Shown: positions 34,558 through 45,881 of the stretch, piece by piece
How positions within the stretch are numbered: position 1 is the stretch's first letter
Layout of the letters: each line of letters begins with the position of its first letter
NCBI GenBank assembly: GCA_037044905.1
Contig: JBAOKB010000048.1
Span: 372,001 to 436,000 of the forward strand
Length of the DNA: 64,000 nt
Reading direction: 5' to 3'
Source of the DNA: Hortaea werneckii
Taxonomy: Eukaryota > Ascomycota > Dothideomycetes > Mycosphaerellales > Teratosphaeriaceae
Program-made: the position numbers and the translations under genes
The notes under the pieces: model-generated
Database searches by the model: none
What the model was told of the DNA's origin: nothing
Seen by the model: the letters and a program-made list of their open reading frames with translations, nothing else

Positions 34558-35608
34558 ATGACAACACGTTTCGAGCCCTCAGGCCTGGAGAACGTCAAAG
34601 ACAAAGTCATCGTAGTGACAGGCGTGAGTTTGCCATTTGGGAACCTTTCAATCTACCCTAACCGAGACATGTCCAGGGCGCTCTAGGTGTAGGTGCATGT
34701 CTCATCCGCCTTCTACATTCCAAAGGAGCACACGTCTTCTTCGGCGACTTGCTTGACGAAGAAGGCAAAGCGCTTGAACAAGAGCTCTCCTCGTCATCTG
34801 CTCAGGTAAAGTTCGTCCACTGCGATGTGACTTCTTATGCGGATAACCTCGCCCTTTTCCATGCTGCATATCAATCCCATGGGAGAGTGGACCATGCGAT
34901 CGCAAACGCCGGCTTAGGCGAACAGGGCCAGATGTTCGATCCGACCTTGACCTTAGAAAGCGTGAAAGAGGAACCAACAAAGAGCTTGAAAGTCGTTGAT
35001 GTGAACTTGAAAGGCGTGCTTTATTTCGCTAGAATAGCCTCGGTATACCTTCGCCAGCCACCGCTAAGCGGAGAGAGCAGCGAGGATTGTGTGGACAAGA
35101 GCTTGACGCTGGTCAGTAGCGTGGCTGGCTTCAGAGAGGATCCCGGGCTGTACGTGTACACGGCGAGCAAGCACGGTGTGCTAGGTCTTGTGAGATCTCT
35201 TCGCAGGTGAGATGTGCGCTACCCCTTGATATGAAGACTGGTGAGAATTGACAAGAAATGTAGCTCCCCGGTCACATCTGGACCTCCTCGGATCCGTACA
35301 AATGCAATCTGCCCCTGGATGACACGCACACGTCTTGTTGCCGGCATCGAGGATGAGTGGCAAAAAGCCGGCTTGCCTTCAAATGCCCCGGAAGACGTTG
35401 CGAGCGTATAGCGGGCGTGGTTGCTGATGGACAAGTCAACGGCGGAGCAATGTACATCGAAGGCGGACGCGCTTGGAACGTCGAAGCAGGGCTGCTGAAA
35501 ACAAGACCAGAGTGGCTCGGTGCGAAGCAGACGGCCGATCTGGATACAGGAACGGCATTGATGGGTGGTGGCGAGCACTGGACCGCGAATTCCTCAAGCC
35601 AAGTGTAG
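34558..35608 (+). CDS. Short-chain dehydrogenase/reductase
   Basis: This is a classical SDR, an NAD(P)(H)-dependent oxidoreductase; the substrate is unknown. The cofactor motif TGGALGVG forms across the first intron (34624-34676, 53 nt). FFGDLLDEE follows as the acidic residue after beta-2, then CDVTSY, the NAG motif in IANAGLG, catalytic Ser in LVSSVAGF, and YTASK (Tyr/Lys). The second intron (35207-35263, 57 nt) joins RSLRS to SPVTSGPPRIRTNAICPWMTRTRL. One T is missing at about 35408; restoring it turns ASV* into ASVIAGVVADGQVNGGAMYIEGG and gives 313 residues with the stop at 35606-35608. The gene converges on IBA57 with only ~30 bp between stop codons. It shares a promoter with the GH92 gene, but no functional link is evident. 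Confidence 0.9.
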
Positions 35609-35638
35609 ATCCATTGCCATCCACCAAACGACAGCTTC

Positions 35639-36840
35639 TTACTCCACACGTCTCTGTATCTTCGGTTCGCGAATCTTTCCTCTCATCCAATCTGGCACAA
35701 AGGCCTTAACACCCAACTCTTGTCCGTCCGCACCCTGTATCAGGAAACGATCTTCGGGGCTGAAAGAACTGCCCTCTCCGGAGATCGTGAGATCGCTCAT
35801 CTGCTCCAATCTACACATCCCAAGCCCGACGTTGCCGACACTCTTGATGAGTTTGCCAGTCGCGCGCTTACGCTTGTCATCCCTCCTAATGTCCGTGCCA
35901 TCTTCTGCACTCTCGGCGACTGCGTCCGGGTTGTACGTAAGGGCCTCTGGAGGTTGATCTCCGTGCGGATAGAGCTGGACTGGGAGATACGTCGGCGGAC
36001 GACTCCAGTATGATGCGTGCGAATCGTAAGCTCCTGTCCAATATAGCATCCCTTCTTGAAATCGATCCCTCCCATGATATCGATGTTCGTATTCATAGGC
36101 AGACTGTCGTCCCTCGGAATCTCCTTCTGTCCTTCCGGTACGCCTCTGAGGTACCGCCGCACCGTGTACGCGCCTAGGGATGCCTCATCGGCATCCAGCT
36201 CCGCAGGTGGAGCCTGCTGACTCGAAGGCGGGAGCAAGATCCTGTGTCCCATCCCCGGCGCTCGACCGTCTACCAGCCCTAATAAGCCATTCTCCAAAGC
36301 ACCCTGTGTATGCGCTGTCCATCGTTCCTCCTCGGACCATTTGCTCCACACATCCAACTCGCCTTCCTCCAGCATCCGCAGCTTGAACTTGGAGCGGAGC
36401 TTATGCTTTTTGATGTGCTTGAGCAGCATCTCCGCCGTTTCTGCATCCACTTCTACCAGGTACCCCGGCTGCTGATCCCCATTCACATCCTTGTGCCAGT
36501 TGGAGCCGAGGGTCGGGTAGACGAAGACATCGTTGAGCACCTTCCCCGGCGCCGTCAGGAAGGCGGCGAAGAACCCTGCAGTATTATCCGCGCGAACATT
36601 GTTGGTCACGATGCCTTGCATGAACTTGGGGGCTTCGTCGCCGTGGAGCGAGATGAGACGGCGATTGGTAAGCTTCGCAGCGCCGGATGGCGGCGGCGGA
36701 GGCGGCGGAGCGCTCGCGCCTTTCGAGGTGTATAGCCGACGCTGGCGAGCGATGCATCTCGCGCAGACGAACGGAGTGTTTGTCGTCCGTGAGAACATGA
36801 TTGAGGTCGTGACAATAGCTCGAGTGTCAGGAGCGAACAT
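35639..36840 (-). CDS. IBA57: Mitochondrial Fe-S assembly factor Iba57
   Basis: Iba57 is a GcvT-family protein of the mitochondrial matrix that works with Isa1/Isa2 in [4Fe-4S] cluster maturation of aconitase-like and radical-SAM enzymes. The N-terminus is basic and likely a presequence (FVCARCIARQRRLYTSK), followed by a polyproline stretch. The domain starts LTNRRLISLHGDEAPKFMQGIVTNN and carries the family signature FKKGCYIGQELTIRTHHTG. Around 35985 one base is missing. Restoring it gives VRRRI|LPVQLYPHGDQPPE and continues through GKLIKSVGNVGLGMCRLEQM to the stop at 35639 (about 400 residues, normal for fungi). Uncorrected, the protein would end at 35797 with unrelated residues. The start could be 36840 or the in-frame ATG at 36798. 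Confidence 0.92.
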
Positions 36841-37388
36841 TGTGTCTTGGAAGACAAGCTCGCGCTGACTAAGCCCACCGAAGAGGAAGGTACGTCATAA
36901 AACCAGAAGGCATACCGGATGACGGAACCCTTTCAAGTGCCATTACAAGATATCGCCTTCCACGGCAAATAGTTTTGCAATGCAGCAAAGCGCCATAAGA
37001 CCATACAACCATGACAACCACCAACAAAATCAGAGTTTAATCAGTGAAATTTTGGAAAGATTTCTGAAATTTGTAAATTTCAATAAATTCTTCAATCACA
37101 AACATATCTCAACCGCCCTTATGAGAGAAAAGATATACAAACACAAGTCCCTGCCTTTCCCCCCTCTTCCACGCCCTATCACGCTATGGCGTAAAAAGCG
37201 AATCCATTGCCACCACCATCTCTCCCGCAGGTAGACAAGCCTCTCACTGTATACACAGAAATCCAAAAGAACGCCGCGCTAAATCTAAAAGAAGACAAAA
37301 AGGACTCTACAAACCAGCCATATGTTCAGCTATAAGTTTTGATACAGTCGGAAGACAAGAGCTTGAGGGAGAATGCGATACGGATTTC
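36841..37388. other. Intergenic region
   Basis: This is the upstream region of IBA57 and the 3' UTR of the antiporter gene. It includes an AT-rich block at about 37035-37105 with repeated AAATTT words. ORFs here have no domain features. Confidence 0.45.
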
Positions 37389-40300
37389 TCATCTCCCAAC
37401 ATTCCTCCCCCATCTCAATTTCGTCGGTCGAGATTGCTCTCCCTGCTGCGGCTGCTGCTGTTGCTGCTGTTGGGGTGGCGAATCCTGCTTGCGCGCGGGC
37501 GGGGCCTCATCAGCAAAGCGGATGCCGCGACTCTGAGGGACTTGGCGCGGGTGTCATCGTCGTCGCTATCGCTTTCCTCTTCGTGCCGGATACCAAGGGC
37601 GCCTTCGCGTCGTCGTCGTTCCGCGGCCGTCTCGCCGGTCTCGATCTCGTGCCGGTCGGGACCTGCTGGGACACCACCAGTTTGAGGCTTGGGCGGGATA
37701 CGCTCTGTGCCGTCGTCCTCGGAGTCTTCTTCCTCGGCCTGCTGCTGGAGCGCCTGCCGGCGTCGTCGTTCGGCTGCCGTTTCCTCACCACCGCCGGAAC
37801 GCATCTGGTACTTGCGTAGCTCGGAAGAGAGGTCATGGAAGGGGACTTCGTGATCGTTCTCGTCGACCAGCTTCATGTCACCTGATTCGTGGCTAGCAAC
37901 GGGGTGAAGTGCCGGCTGGCTGTCACGATGCTCTCGCTCCGGCTCTTCTGGCACCACGGGAATCGCAGCGGGCTCGCGGTGCTTCGCGGCCGCCTGTTCG
38001 CGAGCATCGATGCGTGCCTCTCGCTTGACAGGCTCAGGAGCATTACTGTTTTCCACAGTCGCGGCTCTACTCTTAGGGTCCATATGCTTGATCTGATCGA
38101 TGAACTCGGCCTTGCTCATTCGTCGACCGCCTGCGGAGATCGTGAAACGCAATCGTTGATCATCAGCTTCCTGGGCCTCAGCAAGGTCGCGCTTGGCTTG
38201 CGCACGTTTGCCACTCTGTGTGGGCTGGGGCGGCGGGCTACCCGTCTTAGTTGAGGGACCAGGCGTCCCTGCTTCGGCCTTGCTGTCCTTACCACCAATG
38301 CCGAGCATTCTTCCCATTTGCCCGATTCTCCTTTCGCTTCTTGTAGGATCGCCAGGAGTCGGCTGTTTCTTATCCGGTGCTGGGATGTCGTATTTCTTAA
38401 TGACTTCGCCGTCTTCATCCTCGACAATGATAGTGTTGCCGTATTGGAAAGCTCTCGCGGGTCCATGACTTCGGTTGGTCTTCGGTTGCGGCTCTTTCTT
38501 CGGCTTCGCAGCACCGTCACCCTTCGTCAAGCCCGTCATAGTACTCATTCTCTTGACTCCTTGACGCCACTGTTTACCTGGCCGTTCAACGGTCTCTTTC
38601 ACGTTGCTTCCCGCCTTCGCCAAATCCTTCTTTGCAACGTCGACAGTATCTACGTTCGGATCGTCCTTAGTTGTAGCGACACCATGGTTCTGAAGAGCAT
38701 GCTCCTGTCTCATGAGCCGTCTACCCTCGTGCCGCTCGAAGTCTTCGCGACCTCTCTGACCAGTTTCACCAGGCTCTTCCCGGCTTGGTTCAACTGCCAG
38801 CACGTTACCCTCCTCGTCTTCATAAACTGTTTGGTTACCTTCCTCATAAATCTCGCCAGCTGCAGAAGGACGGAGCCGGTCGGCTTCCGGCTCTGGGCCG
38901 ACGGCAGGCTTCTGCTCCGCTAGCCTTCGATCTTCCTTCGTCTCCTTCTTCTCCTCTGAGCTTGGTGGGATTCACTCTTCACGGCCAAAGTATCGGAATC
39001 GCTGCGGTTCCCTTGCTCATCGATCTCTTGCCTTGGAGCTGGTGCAATGGCGGACTGACTAATAGGACCGCCATACTTGCTACGATTTCTCCTATGCCTG
39101 CTGGAGGAGCGGCTCTGAGGTTGACTAGGAGTATCTTCCTCTCGCTGCCGACGCAAGAAAGTGCCTGGCGCCCCAAGAGGCAGACTTCCAGGAGCCAGAC
39201 CGCCGTTCTCCTTTTCGTCAAAGTCAGATTGCATGGACATTGAGCTCTTGGACCGAGACTGGATACGCGGGAGACGGTCCATCCACGACGGGCCATCTTC
39301 GTTGGCTTGAGTGTAAGTCATTGATAATGTCAAGGTATTGATGTGCTTTCCAAGGGTGAACACGGCAATGGACGAGCCGTGGATGATGATGGAAGTGATC
39401 ACCAAGAAAGTGGTTATGGGCCAGATGGTCTCAATGATATTCAGATGAGGGAAAGGCTCTTCCGGCAGCTCTGCCAATGGTGTAGTTGTTTCGTAGCGGG
39501 TTTCCAATTCTCCACGAGCGAGAATGGCCACGAAGATAGCGCCGACACCAATTGGACCGAAGTGACCTGCGAACAAAGCCTCGCGCCAGGTCTTGATGTC
39601 CGGAATGACAGGCTTCAGAGCAACCATGATGGGGATGCGACGGAAGAAGAGTACGAGGATGGCAATTACAACAAGACGCCAGACATCCAAGTTCAAGTAT
39701 CCGGCGTTGTATTGGTCCCAAGGGATGATAGTTCCAAAATAGACAAAGAATGCCAAGTTGATCAGCAAGTCAATAACGTTGGAAACGTGTGACTCCTCTG
39801 TCTTCTCTGTAAACCATCCGTCATTACTGAAGCCAACGCCAGTGGCGAAACCGACCAGAAGATCATCCAGTCCAAGAATCGATCCGGATCCTGCAACGAA
39901 AAGGGCCAGCACGAAGTAAAACACCAAGAAGGATTCTCGATCAATCCAGTCTTCTCGTGAGCATATCTGATTGCATGACGAGCGCAGTAGCCGATGATGA
40001 CACCGTACACCGCACCAAAGACACACTCGTAAAGGATAGTGTAGCAGAACCAGTGAAGTGCCACATGGTCCGGCTCGCCCTTGTAGTGGGCAATGTAGAG
40101 AGCCAGATAGACAAAAGGAAATGCCATGCCATCGTTGCAACCAGACTCGGCCGATAGCAAGTCACGAAGATGCTTGGGCACTCGCTTCGCAAATTTACCC
40201 TTACCGACAACAGAAGAGGCCAGGACGGGATCCGTCGCAGTCACGCAAGCTGCCACGACCAAACTGTCCAACCAGTTGAGCGAAGGGTTGAACATGGCCC

Positions 40301-40664
40301 AGATGAACAGGCTGGTCATCAGCCAACCAAACGTCATGACTGGAATCAAAAGAAACACGACCGAGCGCCAGTGCCGCTCCATGTACGCCTTGGGCAGTTC
40401 GACGCCGACAGCGAAACATTGCACGACCAGGACGATGCGGGAGAACTCCAGCGTGATCTGATCGGTGTTGCCCCAAGTCTGCGGATCGATGAGGTTGGCG
40501 GCATGCGGGCCGAAGATGATACCGCATAGTGTCGCGACTGTCGCTTCACCAATGTACAGCCGTTCCTTGATGACCGAGGAGCACAGCATGAACAAGCTTG
40601 TGAAGCCTCCCAGGATGACATAAACCAAATGCGGCTTGTTGATGTCCAGATGTTCCCACGCCAT
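37389..40664 (-). CDS. NHA1: Plasma-membrane Na+/H+ (K+/H+) antiporter, Nha1/Sod2 type
   Basis: This CPA1-type fungal antiporter exports Na+/K+ in exchange for H+ and underlies salt and pH tolerance. About twelve membrane segments occupy the N-terminal ~430 residues, starting HLVYVILGGFTSLFMLCS. Signature motifs are VTATDPVLASSVV and LLSAESGCNDGMAFPFVYL; the Asp pair (ND) marks electrogenic CPA exchangers. The very long cytosolic tail contains the fungal Nha1 motif YGNTIIVEDEDGEVIKKYDIPAP and ends in RGIRFADE, a poly-Gln run and LRWGRNVGR. Frame breaks lie near 39946, 38958 and 37538 (a lost C in a C run). After correction there is one intronless ORF of ~1,092 residues. A split annotation into three genes would be wrong. 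Confidence 0.93.
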
Positions 40665-41786
40665 GTTGTATGTCTTGCGAGCCTTTTACAGGCGAAACCT
40701 TCTTCAAGGACTTGTGGTTGTGGGTGCTGTTGCCAATCTTCTTCCGAGTCCAAACGAGCGAAAAGAAATATCAATCAAGTCTGAGGGATGGACAGACGCT
40801 TGTCGTAGGTCGCGGCCGCAGTCGTCCGGAATTGTTGGAACGTACAGGCTTGCGCTGGATTCATGTATTGGGGGGTCGCGCCCAGTCGCCGCTCCTGCCT
40901 TGCCCTAGGTGGCTTGTGTACGGTGGGTGAAGTGGTCTAAAGAGATGGCACGGTCGAAGCGAACGAGGCGAAGAGAGATTGTTACGGGTTGGTCTGCGTC
41001 TGCCAAGCACGCTGCTAACACTGGATCTTCCGGTTCGCCTTCGGCAATGTCAGAGCGCAAGCCGGGTTCGGGCAGTCGTGAAGGTGGGAGCGGCGGCTTC
41101 ACCGTCCCAAAGACCGGGTCACACAGACGTGAATTAATCTAATGTATAGCGACAAGCAAGCGCAAAGAGTCTGCAAGCTCAAGAGTGCGTATGCGCAGAC
41201 CGATAGCGTTTTCAAGGCGAAAGCTTGGAGGTCCCACCCAAAAGGCGACCGTCGGCTGCTGCTGCTGCTTTGCGAGAGCAAGATGGTGGTCTCGGCAACT
41301 TATTCAGCGAATGACGAAGCAGCCTGCTCTAGTGCCCTTGGCAACATCACCGTTTCGCCGCATCAACCTGTTATCGTGGGCAGATCTTTCAACGTAGCAA
41401 CTGTAGGAAACAAAGTGATATTGCAGCGCTGGTAGCCATCCTTTGCGTGGTGTTCGAATGCAAAGCGTGACGGTATATCTACTACATACAGTATGTATTG
41501 TAGACCCTCGTGCGACTTCTCAAGACCCTGGAACTCTATCTCCAACGTGAAAATGAAAACAGCGCCAAAAAGTCCTGAGAGGCCGAAAGCGTGGCGACGC
41601 TACCGCCAAGTCTTCTGTACGTGAACTTCGGCATGGAATTTGCCGCATGCCTTCTGCCAGCAGTGGAGTCTTGCTGCATCCTGTGCATGTGTCTGTAGAT
41701 CCGCATACTGCCCGGAACCGTCTTCTGCACCACTCTCCCGGAAAACGTGTCAACCTCGCAACTTCGTGGTAATATAGGGAGTGATC
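40665..41786. promoter_or_regulatory. Shared promoter region, NHA1 / CTU2
   Basis: This is 1.1 kb of head-to-head spacer. It includes a CTGCTGCTGCT tract at about 41260. The short ORFs look like chance frames. I see no RNA gene. Confidence 0.4.
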
Positions 41787-42871
41787 ATGCCGGGCAGACG
41801 CGCGCCTGCTGTGCCCTTGGACCCGAGCCTTTGCAAGCGCTGTCAAGCAGAGAAACCGTCAATCAATGTCCGGACTGAGCCGCTGTGCACAGGCTGCTTC
41901 AGCAAATATGTCTCCACCAAAGTCGTCAAACGCATGGAGAGCTTTCGTGTGAGGCACTCGGATCCGGGCAAGCAGCGAACATTATTGCTACCTCTCTCAC
42001 ATGGACCTTGCTCGACTGCGCTGCTCCATCTCTTGCATCAGCATCTACAGGGTCAGACGGAAAAGACAGGAAGGACAGGCTTTAAGCTTCACGTGCTGCA
42101 CATCAAGCATTCTGAAGAGGAAGACAGCAACTCTCTCCTGAACAAGGTGCGAGAGCGCTTTCCTACTCACGCCTTTACTGCAATCCCCCTAGCAGATGTA
42201 TTGTCCTGCGAGGGCGTCCCTGAGCTTCTTCTACAACACGACACCGTGCCTCGCAATGAAAACGACAACGAACCCAGCAATGGCGAAACCCAGCTGAAAC
42301 AAATATTCGCCTCATTAACCTCACCCACCTCCAAAGACGACATCAAAAACATCCTCATCCGCAAACTCGTCGTCACCTTCGCCACGCAAAACAACTGCGA
42401 AGCCATCCTCTGGGGCGACAGCACCACGCACCTCGCCGAACGCACGCTATCCGAGACAGCCAAAGGCCGGGGGTCCTCGCTGCCCTGGATCGTGGCCGAC
42501 GGCGACGCCCTCCACGGCATCCCCTTTACTTCCCCATGCGGGACCTCCTCAGCAAGGAGATCGCCGCCTTCGCCACCCTCATCCAACCGCCCCTCGACGA
42601 TCTGATCCACACCGGACCGAGCAAACCGCCCGTCAGCACGAAGAACACCACCATCGACGATCTGATGAGACAGTACTTTGAATCTGTCGAGCAGGAGTAT
42701 CCTTCTATTGTTGCGAATGTGGTCAAGACGACTTCGAAGCTGCAGACGGTCCCGTTGGATCAGATCGAAGCGCAGTGTGAACTGTGCGATGTTCCGTTGG
42801 ATGGGGAGGCGGCTCCGGCGCGGAGTCGTCTTTGCTATGGGTGTATTCGGACTTTGCCTGGCGTGGCTTGA
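41787..42871 (+). CDS. CTU2: Cytoplasmic tRNA 2-thiolation protein 2
   Basis: Ctu2/Ncs2 pairs with Ctu1/Ncs6 to thiolate wobble U34 (mcm5s2U) of cytosolic tRNA-Lys, -Glu and -Gln, using sulfur from Urm1. The N-terminal zinc-binding cysteines appear as LCKRCQ and LCTGCF, followed by KYVSTKVVKRMESFRV and LLLPLSHGPCSTALLHLL. The later motif is CEAILWGDSTTHLAERTLSETAKGRG. The C-terminal cysteines are CELCDVP and CYGC. One T is missing from the run at 42525-42527. Restoring it gives IPFYFPMRDLLSKEIAAF and a 361-residue protein with its stop at 42869-42871. I use the ATG at 41787 because the GTG six bases upstream is not a normal eukaryotic start. Confidence 0.93.
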
Positions 42872-43253
42872 ATGGAGTTCAAAGAGGTTGTAATGCCTTG
42901 CAAGGAAGACCGGGTCAGAGAGGCCTTCGCAACCCATGCTTTCTCTGCTTCCCCAAGAGTGGACTTGGTGATCTTCGTGAAGATTTGGCCGAAGGTCCTA
43001 GCTGTGATTGGGAGCTTTTTCGGCATGTCATCCTTAAATTTCCTGATGGAGTTCTTTCAGGGTCCTAAAGGATTGCATTTATGTCAGAAAAATTGCAATG
43101 GTCTTGGTCACGGCACTCGTAATGGGGCGTTCGCCACGCAACCTCTACGATGGAAACGTCATCGGAAGTCACGCAAAATGCACTTGACTGTCGCTGCGGT
43201 GTAGAGAAGAAACAGCGTATCTTTACTTCACCGCAACAACAAACGCTGGCAAC

Positions 43254-43347
43254 GATCGAATATCTCCCTAAGATAAACGACTGTTACTCGCCTCGACCAC
43301 GATCAAATGTCATCCCAAGATAGCCGACAGCTGCTTGCCTCGACCGT
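43254..43347. repeat. Imperfect 47-bp tandem duplication
   Basis: Two adjacent 47-bp units begin GATCGAAT (43254) and GATCAAAT (43301), and both contain GCCTCGACC near the end. They match at 34 of 47 positions by eye without gaps. Confidence 0.55.
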
Positions 43348-43812
43348 TGCAATGGCGACCTCCATAAAAGGAGTCTCCTGCTCTCCCTTCTTGGAGAGAA
43401 ACTTCTTACAGACGATCAAACACTTCAGCCTTCTTGCATGTCTGAGGAGAAGACGGAGCAAGGACGAAGTTCGAGACGCTTATATACCAAGAAGTGAAAA
43501 GGAGTGAAGGCAGAGTGAGAGAATTCAAAGGGTCCCACACTTCCTGATGTTGGGGGTTTGGACGAGGAAGTGCCTTATTAACCTTTAAACTACTACACAG
43601 GTATGCATTCTTCAGAAATCCACTTCCGAAAGTCATTATGTCCTCTTTCATTTCTCTACCCCAGCCAACCTCAACCCTCTCTCTCTCCCCTTTCACCCTA
43701 CTCCCCTCCTGGTTTCTTATTGCACATGACTTTCGCCTTCCTGGTTTTCAACCCAAGAGCAAAGCGCGGAAGCGATAGAGCTGGCACAAAGTCGGCCTAA
43801 GAGCGGGGCGCG

Positions 43813-43818
<6 letters not shown>

Positions 43819-43881
<63 letters not shown>
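43819..43881. repeat. (GA)n microsatellite, about 31 units
   Basis: This is an uninterrupted GAGAGA tract of ~63 bp on the + strand, about 100 bp past the ENP1 stop. It is the longest simple repeat in the window. Given the indel rate of this sequence, the exact length is uncertain. Confidence 0.95.
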
Positions 43882-43885
<4 letters not shown>

Positions 43886-43975
43886 GCGAAGCCATGGTAT
43901 TTTAGAAGCAAAAGAAATATAGCAAGGAACGAGCTATGGTATTTCAGAAGAAAAAGAGAAGTCCTAACGAATATC

Positions 43976-45552
43976 CTACGCATCCATCATAGTATCATCC
44001 CCACCATCCCTATCACCCTCGGCACCAGGCTCGACCATAACCCCCCTACCCCTCCCCTCCAACAACTCCCGTCGTACCTCCGGCCCGATCTGCTTATGGC
44101 CCCTCACCAGCAAGAGATCCAGCAGCGCCTCGCGCTGATCCTCGGTGATTTCGTTCTTATACCGCTGCGCGAACGCGAGGAGACACTGGTGCCAGAGGAC
44201 GGGGAGTTTATGATCACCTGGGCCTTTCTTCCCCCGGGGAAACCCCCTCCACCACTTCCACCTGTCATATTGACGTCCCCGCCATCGGCGCCCTGCTGCT
44301 GCAGGACAGCGCGGAAGCGCAAGAAATGGAAGACCAAAGCGTCGATGACGCGATAAGGGAGCGCGTACTTCTTCTCCAGCAGCACGCGGATGAAGATATT
44401 CCCGGCGCCCGCGGCTTCGACGTCGCCCATCATCTGCTCGGCGGCCATCTCGCAGAGCCGGTACAGCGCTGTCGCGGAGTGCAGCACGGGGATACTGACG
44501 CGGGTTAGGACGGACCCGATGATGTGCGCCTCGCGGAGGGTGCAGGTGCCGCTGCCGACGAGGGGGAAGAGGAGGCCGCGGAAGAAAGCGGCGGGTTTGT
44601 ACAGGGCTTTCTTCAGCGCTTTGTACAGGTGCAGGTTTAGCTTCTTCGTCTCCAGGATGTCTTCCCGCACGCGCGGGAGCAGGATGTCCTGGCAGAAGGT
44701 CTGGGCGAGGATGGGTCGGGAGGAGACGAAGAGTTTGGTGGCTTCGTAGACGGCGTGGGGGTCCATTTCTCCGGGTGCGTGATCGAGAGCAGGATGTCCC
44801 ATTGTGGGAGGGTGGGGAGGATCTTGAAAGGGTTTGGGCAGTTTGCCGGATTTGTAGCGCGAGAGGAGGAGGCCGATTTGGCTGTAGACTTCGACGACTT
44901 TGCCGGGGAGCTCGACGGCGTCAGCGGGGTCGCCGCCGCCTTGGATTGGGGCGCCGGGGCCTGGCCCGGCAGTGGAGTCTTGTTGGGCTTCGTGGGCGGC
45001 GATCTTTTCGAGGATGAGGTCGGCGAGGTTGGTGCCGGGGCCTTGTGCTTCGTCTTGCGTGTCATCTGGTGGGTTGGGTTGGAGCAGGGTGGCGGGGTCG
45101 AAGGAGGGGTTGAATTTGTTGAATGTTTCCAAGTCTTCGGGGTCGACCTCGATTTCTTCGACCTCTTCGTCTTCGCTGCCCCATGCCTCGTCGCCGTCGT
45201 CGTCTACGTAGGTCCCAGTGTGTACACCGCCATCTTCACCATCATCTTCCCCGTCGCTCACCACGTCTCTTGGGAAGGCAAAGGCGGTGTTCGGGGTCGC
45301 TGTCGGTCGCCCTGCCTGCTGTTCTGCTTCCTCCTCGGCTGCGAGATCCTGTCCGAGATTCAAAATCCTCCGAGACGCTTTGCTATCGACATATGCTTCG
45401 TGTCTGCCCTGGTCGTCTTCCTCGGAGGTGGATTTGCGTTTCTTGCCAGACTTCTGCTTGAGTGGCTGCGTAGGTGCGTATTCTTCGGAGAGTGGGTTGT
45501 GGCGGCGCTCCTGGCGCGCGCTGGCCGAGCCAGGTCGCTGTGCTTTGGGCAT
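43976..45552 (-). CDS. ENP1: Bystin / Enp1, 40S ribosome assembly factor
   Basis: Enp1 (bystin) is an essential trans-acting factor bound to pre-40S particles, needed for 18S rRNA maturation and export. The start MPKAQRPGSASARQERRHNPLSEEY is at 45552; upstream in-frame sequence is not conserved-looking. An acidic middle (EEVEEIEVDPEDLETFNKF) precedes the bystin domain: LADLILEKIAAHEAQ, SRYKSGKLPKPF, KLNLHLYKALKKALYKPAAFFRGLLFPL and CTLREAHIIGSVL. One G is missing from the run complementary to 44231-44235. With it restored the end reads KKGPGDHKLPVLWHQCLLAFAQRYKNEI and LLDLLLVRGHKQIGPEVRRELL, with the stop at 43976 and 525 residues. The gene is divergent from BRE2. Confidence 0.95.
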
Positions 45553-45881
45553 ATTAAGAGTAGGACTTGTGTTGGTGGATATCAAGAGGCAGAAAATACA
45601 AGCATGCGATCTCTCATACTCGGTACGCCCATTCCTTCTGGCAGACAAAATGTCGAATGGAAGATTGGTTATCGATAACCGATAGCTTTCACGCTAGCCA
45701 TGGCTCGGTCCGTCTGAATTCGCGACCGCTTATGTAAGGAGCTCCTCAGGCTGTGGGCGACGGGCGACGCCTTCAATGCTCCTCGCGCGTCAAGCTGAAG
45801 CCCAACTAGGTACCTAGGTATGTTTCCAGTCGTTCTCCTACATAGTACCTGGACCAGCTACCTAGGCAGGTATTAGAGACA
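45553..45881. promoter_or_regulatory. Shared promoter region, ENP1 / BRE2
   Basis: This is a compact 329-bp head-to-head promoter. It holds a perfect TACCTAGGTA palindrome at 45811-45820 and a second CTACCTAGGCAGGTA element at about 45859-45873, just upstream of the BRE2 ATG. Confidence 0.5.

Larger units (their letters stand above)
42872..43975. other. Convergent intergenic region with repeats
   Basis: This is 1.1 kb between two converging genes. It holds an imperfect 47-bp tandem duplication (43254-43347) and a long GA microsatellite (43819-43881). No gene is supported. Confidence 0.5.

Noticed and set aside
31285..35608. GH92 mannosidase plus SDR as part of a metabolite or sugar-use cluster
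   Set aside because: The neighbours on both sides are unrelated housekeeping genes and there is no transporter or regulator. Sharing a promoter is the normal arrangement across this window.
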